Notes under the pieces: generated by a model
Told to the model about the DNA's origin: nothing
Seen by the model: only the letters and a program-made list of their open reading frames with translations
Databases searched by the model: none
Made by a program: the position numbers and the translations under genes
Source of the DNA: Prostheceraeus crozeri
Lineage: Eukaryota > Platyhelminthes > Polycladida > Euryleptidae
Direction: 5' to 3'
Assembly: GCA_907163375.1 (NCBI GenBank)
Contig: CAJQUW010007815.1
Span: forward strand, 558,001 to 622,000
DNA length: 64,000 nt
Shown here: positions 48,396 to 58,731 of the stretch, piece by piece
Layout of the letters: every line of letters begins with the position of its first letter
Numbering within the stretch: the first letter of the stretch is position 1

Positions 48396-48443
48396 CATGG
48401 AAATCTAAATAGTAGTAATATTACTACTATTTAGATTTCCATG
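48396..48443. repeat. Perfect 48-bp palindrome
   Basis: CATGGAAATCTAAATAGTAG followed by TAAT and then the exact mirror complement to 48443. The centre contains GTAATATTAC. The ends CATGGAAATC/GATTTCCATG are the same motif as in the surrounding hairpin arms. Confidence 0.95.
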
Positions 48444-48454
48444 GCCCTGGCTAT

Positions 48455-48571
48455 ATATTAATAAATGACTGATTTTCGGATCAACATGCTATTCAGAATG
48501 TCCTCGGACGCTCACGCGTCCTCGGACATTCTGAGCATGGAAATCCTCAAATCAGTCCTTTATTATATACG
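48455..48571 (-). repeat. GA-mismatch hairpin H3 (minus strand)
   Basis: Read on the minus strand: an outer stem of about 20 bp, GA facing GA, an inner stem containing GGATTTCCATGCT, a 10-bp stem CAGAATGTCC/GGACATTCTG, a second GA facing GA (plus 48522-48523 and 48504-48505), a 6-bp stem GGACGC/GCGTCC, and loop GTGA (plus 48512-48515). It lies about 210 bp 5' of the Crypton start, in the same sense. Confidence 0.8.
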
Positions 48572-48649
48572 TATGATACCTTGATAATTTAGTCACAATC
48601 TCCACCAGGTCGCTAGCACAGAAAAACAACGCATGTAGCAGATTCAACT

Positions 48650-49647
48650 TTAATAGCGCGTGTGCCCCCCTCTAGCTCCAATACATTCAGTAATCCGAGA
48701 TGGCATGGATTCAAAAAGTTTCTGAATGAAGGATGTTTCAAGGAGAAGCCACTGCTCTGTCAGTCTTTCAGAGAGAATCTTCAGGGACACTGTTGGAAGT
48801 GAATAGCGGTCTCTCACTCGCCGCCCAAGCTCGTCCCATACTTGTTCAATGGGTGACAAGTCAGGTGAGCGTGCAGGCCAGTCAAGGGTTTGAATGTTCA
48901 ATCTCCTAACAGTGACAATGACAGCCGAGGAGCGATGTGGTCTTGCGTTGTCGTCTTGGAAGACGAGATCCTCTACCCTGACCACTGGAGCAACAACAGG
49001 AAGTACAATTTCATTGAGATACCTCTCTCCAGTCAACGTGCCTTTGATGATGACTGCTGACGTTCGTCCGCCATGCCAAATGCCACCCCACAGCATAACA
49101 CTTCCACCACCATATCTGTCGTGTTCTTTAATACAGCATGGGCAAAGCGTTCACCTGGAAGACGATGCACTCTGACACGACCGTCATATCCAGAGTAAAT
49201 CTCGATTCATCGGTCCACAAGACTTTCTGCCAGTGATGGTCATTCCATGAGCGATGGGCATCACACCAGGCAACTCGTCTTCTGCGGTGCTCTAAACTCA
49301 ATGGAATTAGGACAGCTGGTCGTCGCGATTGAATTCCAGCTTCTCGCAATCTTCGGTAAGCCGTTCGAATGCTACAAGGCACTCTTCCAGTGTACGACTA
49401 GCTTTGGGACTGACACAAATCTATTCCTCTTTGCAGCTAAAACTAGACGTGCGTCTGTCCTTCCTGCAGACTTTCTTGGTCGACCAGATCCCTTCTTCTT
49501 TTTAACATCTCCTTCTACTTTCCATCGACACCACCACCTCCAAACAACGATTCTCGATAGTTGCAGCTCTTCGGCAACACTCGCACAACTTCTACCACAA
49601 CGAATCATTCCAATAGCCATACCTCTGGTAAACTGATCGTGTGCCAT
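48650..49647 (-). pseudogene. Tc1-like DD34E transposase, two frameshifts
   Basis: It starts MAHDQFTRGMAIGMIRCGRS at 49647, with a helix-turn-helix pair and a GSGRPRKS linker (paired-like DNA-binding region). VLWTDESRFTL gives the first Asp (near 49210), VFQDDNARPHR the second (near 48955), and WPARSPDLSPIEQVWDELG the Glu (near 48850), with 34 residues between the last two. It ends RGGHTRY, typical of the family. Frameshifts near 49377 and 49130 split it into three frames. Terminal repeats were not found with certainty; the 3' end lies 80 bp from the foldback structure. Confidence 0.9.
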
Positions 49648-49649
49648 TT

Positions 49650-52432
49650 TATTTTACAAAAGCTGGATTTCAGTTCACGTTTATGTTCAATTTGTAAAAG
49701 CAATTGTGACAGTTGTATCGATATCAAAATTTGAAATTTGACCACCATAGATCTTTTTCCATTCTCTAATGTGTTGAATGGTAATACATAGAAAGCGAGA
49801 TATTGCATCATACCTGAGAAAAAAATGAAGCAAACTTCAATTCAAGCCAATGATAGTTTGTTTCATTAATTATGTCAATGAGTATGTTCTCTAATATTAT
49901 CTCCTATCTAATATAGTACTATTATCTACTTCTATGAGTGAAACCCAACTTCACACCCCTGGTGGATAAGGCCATGTTTGGTGCTACGATGAAAGCATGC
50001 CGTAACGTAAAGGTCGAGTTGGTGATACATGCTATCTGACATTATTTTTGCGACCAACGGTTGAATTAGACAGCAGAAATGAGCGCGCTGCGGCAAAATT
50101 TTTGCGCTCAATCCATCCCTTCCCTTTACTGACTACTCATTTTATTATTCAATAACTCATCAAGTGAAGACTCCATATGATATTCCCAAGGTCTTTGGTG
50201 ACATGAATATTTCATTACATTCTCTGTCAAGCTTCTCATTACAGAATATTTGAGACATCCTGCATCCCACAGCTTCACCTATTCAGTTAGTCTTGCACAT
50301 ATGTACAAGCAATCAAAAGTATTGAGATATGCCATTTAGTGTCAAATGCCTAGTTACGACCCTGAAACTCATACTGAAACCCTTTGTGGCAAATTTACTT
50401 AAGGATTAAGCCGATGTCAAAAGAAATCATCATTCCATAACTGAATGTTGTGCTTTTCTGGGATATTAACTTCAAGGTCTGAGCGCACACGCCCACCTGT
50501 TATATCCACTGCTGTTGATTATAGCCTTACTTCGCAGTAAAACGAAGTGGTAATCACTTAGCATATTCAGTTGTCAAAGATCGTGTATAAATTATCAATC
50601 GGCATTTCTTCTGAAGTGTACGTTAACATCTTACTATTCATATATTTTTCATAAGCTAGTAGCATGCTATCACATAAAGATCTAAAAAATAACAAAGTTC
50701 TGTGCTAGAAATATAATTTGCCATATAAAGAGGGATATATAAAGACAAAAGTATGTCCGCAATTTTGCAGTGCTTTCCCTATGACAACTACTTTCATATT
50801 TTTTAACATTTAATTGGAATCAGTGATGCTTGGGAGCCACCAAAAGACGAGTCCCTCTTTCCAAAGCCCACCAAAGCCATCTACCCACCAATGCCATTCT
50901 GTCTTCCATCTGCCCACCAAAGCCACTTTGTACTATCGTTATCCAAAAGGTGAAACACAACGGAAGATCTTCTTCGCGACGGAATATCGCAAAAGACAAT
51001 CGACATGACCAGCCGATTGTCGCTAAAATAAACCAACTTCATAATCAAGAATTATATCGGTACTTAGACAAGGAAACATGAAGTAGTTTGAAAGTAGTAA
51101 ACAGGCGTGGAGTTGGGATAAGTTTTTTTTCAATTCCGATTGAATACGATGATAACAGATTTGGATGATGAAGTCATAATGCATGCATCAGACAACAAGG
51201 TAACTTTACGAATATTACATTTGATGATAAATGTCAATCTTCTGTTTGTTTGACAAAGTAAGATCATTGATTTTGTTTTTCAGACTTCGTGTGTCAATTA
51301 AAAGTTTGCATCTTGCATGAAGCTTTGAAATGATTCTAATTGCCATCAAACTAAGTTGCTTTCACACGATCATCATACAACGCCATCAAAGAACACTTAT
51401 TCTTCTGAGATACTGATGAGACTTTTACAAAACAATGAGACAAAAGTGTCTTGAAATTATCAACATTTCTACAACGTTAACAACTATCTTTTATCTGAGG
51501 TCTGAATACTTTTATGTCTTGCAGAAAGGCTTGATTTCTAAATAATCAGACATGACAACTGAAAGAAGCACTTTTAAAATGGATGCAATTTTTATTGGCC
51601 ACAAGCGCTAAATAATTAAAGTGTCGCAAATGCTAAATGAAAGGAAAACATAATACTCCGACGCTGAATGCCTTGAGATTATCTGTAATAGTGTATTTTG
51701 AAATTCTCAATATTAACATGAATCAGAAGCACTCATCTCGGAAGTTAGAAATTCTATGCAAGCAAACCGACAAAATGAATTGGGCACCTACTGTATGCCG
51801 CATCTATGCTGACAAATAAAGGACGTTGCAGTCATTAAAAGATCATCGGATCATGAAAACTTCACATATTCAAACGTAATTTTAGAAGACAAACTATGAT
51901 GTCGATGTGTTCAAGTGCAATTAAAAACTGCAAGAGTCCGTTTACATGTGTAGTCAGGTAAGTACTTTTACGATTTTTGCTGAAACTGTCAAGCAACAAT
52001 ACTGAGATTTAGGGTATTTGAGAAACTTGTCAATTTTGTCATAATGGACTTGGAAGACACTCTTTATCTATTTTTTATAAATATAGCTCACCTATTCGCT
52101 TTAACGAAAAAAGAAGACAATGTCGATGAAATTTTATTGGAAAGCTTTCAGACTTTCGATGCATATATTTATTCGATGTTTTTTAAAAAACAATGTATTT
52201 TAATTTTAATTTTTTCAATTGCTGCATTGATTTGTCTTAACAATGTTTCAATTCATCAATTTATGATGCTAGTTGACTTTTGTTTATATATGCCCAATAT
52301 TTGTTATTCCTTTGTGTCGCTATAACATTTTATCAACATTATATGATAATTATTTTCCTTTTTCATTTTCGTGATTGAATTGTTTTCATTATGCCATCTT
52401 TGGCATCTTCATTTGATTGGAGTAATTGTGAT
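49650..52432. other. No recognisable gene
   Basis: Open frames up to 93 codons only. A stretch at 50825-51080 reads protein-like in two frames (proline/lysine-rich) but matches no family I know. The frame at 52044-52325 is apolar and AT-driven. Confidence 0.45.
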
Positions 52433-52930
52433 TTAGTTTCTGTTAGAACTCCTAGTCATTTTTAGGCTTTTGATTTGCCTGCACATATACATGTATATTG
52501 CGCCTTTGAATGGGGCACTCTTTTGATGAACTTTTCTGCTCATTCCAAAATCGCTTGAAATTGTGATACCCAATAAACACAAGGAAGACACTTGACGAAC
52601 TGCATACTGTTTCCGAGAAACAGTAGGTGCTGTTTTGAGTGACTTCTTTGTCACGATATCAAGCACGTGACATTTTGTCTCATAAATTGGACCTCGATGT
52701 TGAGTTGACCATTCCTGCACACTGGCGAATTTCTCCTTCAACTAGTCCGCCCGTGAATGTCGAATGAAATGAAGAATCGTCACATTGTCGGCATATCTGA
52801 ATGTCACTGAATTCTCCCCCACAAATTGATGAAAGATTATCGATTAACATAAAAGACAAAAGTGGGCCGACTACACTACCTTGCAGAGTGCCACAAGATC
52901 AAGATATATGTGGACGATATCATGTGATAC
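52433..52930 (-). pseudogene. LINE reverse-transcriptase fragment (first)
   Basis: On the minus strand FRYADNVTILHFIRHSRAD (near 52790) is a motif C (YADD-type), preceded in other frames by QGSVVGPLLSF-like motif B remains near 52890. The downstream LCLLGITISSDFGMSRKVHQ resembles the thumb region of jockey-type non-LTR elements. Frame changes are frequent, so the fragment is dead. It is bounded by MITE family A copy 4 on its 5' side. Confidence 0.65.
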
Positions 52931-52965
52931 CCATCATAGAAATCCAACGCGCTATCTGTACAATC

Positions 52966-53444
52966 CAAAGAATTAGACAAGATGTCTCTTCTTCTGTTTG
53001 ACTAGAAAGGAAGCATTGGAACATGTAACGCTAATGAAATGGCACAATCTGCTGACATAATACCACAGCAATCGAACAATGAACTGCCAGGGCAACATTT
53101 AATACGCCAAATTGTGCGAAGTTTCAGTGGCTTATCGACCGGATCAAACAGCCAAGAGACATAGACGATGGCAAGTTCTACAGAGAAGTTTGTGAACGTT
53201 TTTTCATGCGCCTGCTAACTTTTTCAATAATGATCGGAGGGCCCAGCATCATCGAGGAAACTATTGTGCAATGATCTGAATTCTTCGAATCTGAAGGAAT
53301 AGTGGCGATCAAAGCAATTCAAAGGAATTCAAAGCAATCCGCAAGCGACGCAGGACTATTTTTCCCTATGTCTGCAAGTTATCATCGATTTGAATCAGTT
53401 TGCACTTCCAGTAAAGTGATGCGCTTAAACAATCTAATTCTGTG
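52966..53444 (+). mobile_element. MITE family A, copy 4
   Basis: Starts AAAGAATTAGAC and ends TCTAATTCTGTG, and is collinear with copy 1 (CATTGGAACATGTAACG, AAATTGTGCGAAGTTTCAGT, GTTTGTGAACGTTTTTTCAT). It retains the centre that copy 3 lacks but has a ~50-bp loss in the last third. Confidence 0.85.
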
Positions 53445-53745
53445 GTACAATTACAAGGTAGAATTCAGCAAAATTGAATTAATTGAATCTGACAGCCAAA
53501 CTGATAAGATGACATGACTGACAGTGAAATTATGGGAAAATGCTTAAATGAAAGTTGCCAAAGCAAAAGTCTATGAGAAAAAAACATAGTAAAGTCAAGC
53601 AAAAAAGTATAATAGTGGAAAAATAAATAGAAAAGAAATTAAGAACTAAGAAAAAGAATTTAAAAAGCCAAGAAAAGTCACAAAATTGTTGAAGTGAAAA
53701 TATGATTTTCCTGTACACATAAACTGTGGCGCATGCATTTCATTG

Positions 53746-53960
53746 CTACATTCTCAAAGATGAAGAGTCCGTAAGATGAGTTGCACGTCTTGATTTTTGA
53801 GAATTCCTCGATGCTGACCAATGTCCGATGTTTGCACTCTTGAAGATGTCGGGTAATGCCAAACTTCTTTCACACTCTCCTATGTATGCCGCTCCGCAGT
53901 CACAGGTGAATTTAGATATAATATTGTTTCGAAAAGGAAGTGAAATTGGGTCCTTGGGCG
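53746..53960 (-). pseudogene. GIY-YIG-like fragment, probably Penelope-like element
   Basis: The minus strand reads NIISKFTCDCGAAYIGECER with later SLALPDIFKSANIGHW. The CDCGAAYIGE stretch resembles the cysteine-bearing GIY-YIG nuclease at the end of Penelope-like proteins. Only about 70 codons survive, with no RT part adjacent in the same strand. Other GIY-YIG retroelements are an alternative. Confidence 0.45.
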
Positions 53961-54035
53961 CGTTAGGACACATTTTGACAGTGGAAGAGGCAAGTCTCAC
54001 TTTGACAAGAAAGTAAACATTTTGCACTGCCTATA

Positions 54036-54952
54036 TTGAAACATGATCCAAGTTCATGCAGATTTATCAATCTATCATCCTGTATAGCAAAGATAATGAG
54101 AAAAATTATGCATTTTAGACTTAACGATTGGCTGATAAAGAATGATGTGATAAAAAAGAACCGAACCGGTTTCAAGAAGGGAAGCTCTGCTTTGGATGAC
54201 ATAATTCTTGTTAAGCAATATTATGCAAGTTTATAAAAAACACAAAACGTCCACTGTTTTATGTTTCGTAGACTTGTCAAAGGCATTTGATTCCATTCCC
54301 ATAAACAGAATGATTGATAAATTAAGACGTTTGATCCCCAAATGCAAGATTTTATCAGTAATTATAAGTGTTATCATTAAAAAGAGTACAAAGTATTATA
54401 CAGTAGAAAAGAAACGCAATCTTTTAAACTTGAAAATGGAATTCCACAAGGAGTCTAACTATCACCAACCCTATTTAGTATTTATATAAATGATTTCATT
54501 TATATCTTAAATGCTAGTAAAAATGAAATTGATCCTGTTCGGCTTTTGGATTTTGAGCTGTCATCACTCATGTATGCGGATGATATACTTTTAATGAGTG
54601 AGAGTATGCGAGGTTTGAATAGTCAGTTTAAAACACTGCAAATTTTGTGCAGAAAATGGCCTTTACATAAATCATGAAAAAACCAAAATCATGACTGAAA
54701 ATTTCACTACAAATATAGACAAATTTGAAGTTAGTCTCAATGATAAGCAGATATCCATTGAAATGGTTGATAGATTTAAGTATTTAGGAATGTAGATATC
54801 GAAAAATGATAGATATCATTTGGAACAAATGATGGCTAAAGGCATAGACTTCCATAATATAGCATCTGGACAGATATCTAAAATAGCACGTATACGAGAT
54901 GAGGCTGATATTGTATTTCATATTGATGCATTTAAGCATGTATCGGTTGATT
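54036..54952 (+). pseudogene. LINE reverse-transcriptase fragment (second)
   Basis: Motifs in order: CRFINLSSCIAKIMRKIMHF (fingers), RTGFKKGSSALDDIILVKQY, CFVDLSKAFDSIPINRMID (motif A, near 54267), LENGIPQG (motif B, near 54434), LSPTLFSIYINDF, MYADDILLMSESMRGLNSQ (motif C, near 54571) and VDRFKYLGM (near 54769). This is a jockey/CR1-like non-LTR RT. Several frame changes and stops make it non-functional. No endonuclease domain is present, so it is 5' truncated, and the 3' end is lost near 54950. Confidence 0.85.
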
Positions 54953-56014
54953 AATTTTCGTGATAATGTGTAGCTATATCTGGAAGATCATGCCGATTTA
55001 CATTAATTTTGAAGTATAATTCCTATAGTCTCTTTTTCAGTCTGACTTTGCCCATTGGTGAGACTCTGATCAGAATTTTCAGTCGCCTTTTGCACATTGG
55101 CAAATGAGTTATCTGAGGAAACTTATTCATGTATCAATCAATGTCATTCACACAGATCTGCTGGCTCCTAATTTTTGAATTAAATAAAACATTGGAGTGC
55201 TATTTACAGAAATTATTTACGAAAACGCAAGATTTTAAAAGAGAGTTAATCAATAATCAAAGTCAAATAATTAATCCTTTGGAAACAAACCGGCATTTCA
55301 GGTTTGCACTTTTTTTACAAATATTAGGTCATATCTTCCTTTTTCCAAGTGAAGCAGCACATCAAATAACACAAAGTGCTACGTTGATTCGTGGATTGGT
55401 TATTGATTTTTTGTTTTACTTCCTGAAATGACTTTATTCATTCGGGAACTTTCGAAGAACCAACACCAAAGAAAACACTACATCTGTTTGTTGCTTTGCT
55501 TTGAGGCGACGAACGAAGTCAGTTATCATTTCACATTTGAGGGTTATGCTTCCATATCGATTGAAATTTCTTCTTCTTCCTGAGGAAGACAATTGTGAGA
55601 ATGTATTAACTTTGCCACCAAAGAAGAGTAATTTTGGTTTGGTCGTCGGCGTAAATCATATTGCTTTTTATCGATAGATTCTGTGGCTTATTTTTCAAAG
55701 ATAAGCAATGAAATGTAGGTGGAGAGCCTTTAAATGTACTGTCATTCTTATACCGGTAAACAAACACAGAGCATATGCTCAGCATTTTCCTTTCTCCACA
55801 AACATCGCTGATAATTTGAGAAACACTACTTAACAACGCCCGCAGAGCAAGAATAACAAGAATACAATGCGCGTAACTTCTGTATGAATGACATTGATTC
55901 AAATAGTCAGCCTCATTTCGTATAGAAGGGTCAATGATATCTGTTCAGATTTCTGTCCAGATGCTATATTATAGAAGTCCATGCTAAAGGTAAGCAAGCA
56001 GCTTATGTATAGGC
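54953..56014. other. No recognisable gene
   Basis: An open frame at 55129-55431 (100 codons) and a minus frame at 55606-55902 (98 codons) have no recognisable motif. Confidence 0.4.
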
Positions 56015-58527
56015 AGACTCCTATACATATAACACCTGGACTGAAAACTGAAATTCATTTATACACTAGACGGCCGGTTTGACTAAATAGCTGTCGATGG
56101 TGGAAAGTAATTAGTCAAGTGAAAACGAAATGTCTAAAGAAAGATAAGTTGAAATTTCTGGAAATCGGAAGAACATGGGGTTGCAACTAACCTATCATCG
56201 TTATCACTGAATATGGAATATTTACTATATCAAATGAAGCAAATGAATTAAAATGAATTTGACTATTCTCATCGCTTTTTAGTGGAAAATTTTACTACTT
56301 TATTCTTTTGGACAGTGAAACTACGAAATACTATCTAGTGACACTCATAAAGTAGCCACAGTTGGTTCGATTTATCAAAGAAAGGACGGGCACATTCCCA
56401 TTTTGATTGCAAACAATGTCGATGCATTTACAAAAGCAAAATCACTTCCTGGAACATCTAATGAATGTGTGACGATTAGAATGAAAAGTGCAGTGATAGG
56501 AAGTGATGAATTCAAATCCTCATATGTTGATTCGAAGATCGAGGCATGGATAAAAGACATTGAATATCTCAGTGATATAGCGTCTGAAGATCCACAAGCT
56601 GCTTTTTCAGAATGCACAAAAGGTCTCTGTCACAGGAGGACCTTTATGCAACAAACAGTTGATGACACCAGTAATAACTTTCATAGGTTGGAAGAAGTTA
56701 TACGTCAGAAATTCATCCCTTCAGAAATGCAGGTATACAGGTCTGGGAGATGCTGATCCTTATATAACTTCAAAACGCGAGTGTAAGGTGAAAATTACAG
56801 AATGTTTGACAAATGTAATTTATGACCAGGAAAGCAATCTACTGGCAGATCGACTTGACAGAGCGGAAATAAGAGGTGCATCGCACATGCGAAAAGAGAA
56901 GAAGAAACTTTTTTCAGTGAATAATTCATGACTATAGCATGAATCTTGATGCCGATGAGATGAACAAGGCATTGACTTTTGCGAAAGAGAAATGCTCTAG
57001 TTCATGGTTAACATCATTGCCCATAGAAACATTGGGATATTCTCTAAGCAAAAGGGTGCGATCAAATTGTACTACAACTGGTCGGTTATCTTTCGACGAA
57101 TTGTGTTTGTTGTGAGAAAAATGATTTAAATCATACTCTTAGCTGCAAAATTGGTGATTTTGTCAATCTTCGGCACAATGCTATTTTTGACACGGAGATT
57201 CTTTTTTGAGTGAAGTCTGTAAAGATGTTTGCATTGAGCCCAAATTATTGCCAATTGAATCATATGACTTCATCAAAAGTGGTAATACTGACGACCAGGC
57301 GAGATTAGATAGTACTGCAAGAGGGCTGTTGGGGAGAATGGGACGTCATTTATTTATGCAAGAATAACAAATCCTCCCTGCAACATTGCATAAAGAACAC
57401 AAGAATGAAAAGATGCGGCAGTAAGAAGAGAGAATTTTGGAAGCAGAGAAAGGGACATTCACGCCTCTCGTAAATTCCACAAATGATTGATCAGGTCCTT
57501 TGGCTAATTTACTTCAAAAAAGAATTACCTCTTTTAATCTGCAAGAGAAATGAAGAGAGGTATGACGGCATCATGGTTTGGTGCTGTTATCTCTCGGAGA
57601 TTTTTATTTGATTCGCTTTATGAGATGCACAACTCGTAGAGTGGAATGACAACAGCAGCGGATCTCACAAAAAGTTGCAGGATGAGGGCTATACACGTGT
57701 TAATCTGCTCAATTACCATCATTTTTGAAGAAGCTTCAAATTTTACTTTTCTCAACAGTTTAACTTGCTCAATTAAAGAGTTCAAGCACCCAAACATCTG
57801 GTCTAATCGGGAATGATTTCATCATTTTTCGGGCATATTTGCAACCTAGCCTCATGACCAAGTGAAGTCTTCGATTCAAACGGATATCTGACCTTTATTG
57901 TAAAGTATTGAAATGCGAAAATGACTGAATCAGGAACAATATCACACACAATTTTTCAATTTTGCAAAATTACATCGTCGACGATTACCGAAATAGTGAA
58001 TGATCAAATATGTCTTTATCTTTGAAATATCTGATTAGTAGTAAAGTATTTTAAGTTAACTTTTGCATATTAGAATATCGCCAAAAATTGGATGGAATGC
58101 TTTTTTATGGTATCATACTCATTGAGATTCATAGAGCTCTATTCATTTGAATTGGCGTCCTCGAATTATTTCCACACCCAAATGCACCACGCTTTAAATG
58201 ACCGATGTGGACTTTTCAGCTGTTGTTCCTGATAACTTTTCTATAGAACACAAGCTTGCTCACTTCGAACTATCAAACCATTGCTTCATTTGTTATAGTA
58301 AATATTCCTTATTCAGTGATAACGATGATAAGTTAATTATTTATTATATTTTTTAGTTGCAACCCCATGTTCTTCCGATTTCCAGAAACTTCAACTTATT
58401 TTTCTTTAGACATTTCGTTTTCACTAGACTAATTACTTTCCACCATCGACAGCTATTTAGTCGAACCAGCCGTATAGTGTATAAAGGAATTTCAGCTTTC
58501 AGTCCAGGTGCTATATATCTAGGAGTC
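56015..58527. repeat. Long inverted repeats (~230-250 bp) enclosing an RT copy
   Basis: 56015-56240 is the inverse of 58280-58527. Shared blocks include CACCTGGACTGAAA, ACTAAATAGCTGTCGATGGT, AACGAAATGTCTAAAGAAA, ATCGGAAGAACATGGGGTTG and CATCGTTATCACTGAATA. The right arm has an extra ~20 bp near its inner end. The left outer edge also folds on itself (TATGTATAGG/CCTATACATA, 56004-56029). The interior holds the 5'-truncated RT copy 2. Confidence 0.85.
56400..57545 (+). pseudogene. RT/RLE element, copy 2 (thumb to endonuclease, decayed)
   Basis: Collinear with copy 1 from the thumb onward: SKIEAWIKDIEYLSDIASED and FSECTKGLCHRRTFMQQTV (56530-56660), then SSSWLTSLPIETLGYSLSKR (near 57000), LRHNAIFDTE, FIKSGNTDDQARLDSTARGL (near 57270) and EAEKGTFTPLV (near 57440). 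It spans at least four frames with stops. The RT palm is missing. It lies inside the long inverted repeats. Confidence 0.75.
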
Positions 58528-58731
58528 CATGGTATAGGATCTCAAACGATATTTGAAAGCATTATCAACACATTATCAAAGGTAAATAAGCTTAGAACTT
58601 GTACGGTTGAATAGCTCTATGGCTCTTGCAGTTTGTAATTCTGAAAGCAGACAATTCAGGAAATAATTATTGGAATTTTTATTATCTGGACTATTTAATT
58701 AAGTTGTTTCTCTAGGCGTATATTAATCCTT

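Larger units (their letters stand above)
48319..48571. repeat. Nested foldback structure upstream of the Crypton gene
   Basis: The left arm 48319-48356 (ending GGATTTCCATGCT) is complemented almost perfectly by 48534-48571 (AGCATGGAAATCC onward). A third, diverged copy of the left arm lies at about 48455-48490. Inside are a 48-bp palindrome and a mismatch-bearing hairpin, annotated separately. Confidence 0.85.

Noticed and set aside
48243-48398. N-terminal extension of the Crypton ORF (52 extra codons)
   Set aside because: The extension reads through the direct repeat and the edge of the perfect palindrome, and the ATG at 48242 begins a typical acidic N-terminus; the extension is probably chance.
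52044-52325. Small membrane protein
   Set aside because: Apolar composition comes from T-rich sequence; no start context, no neighbours and no recognisable family.
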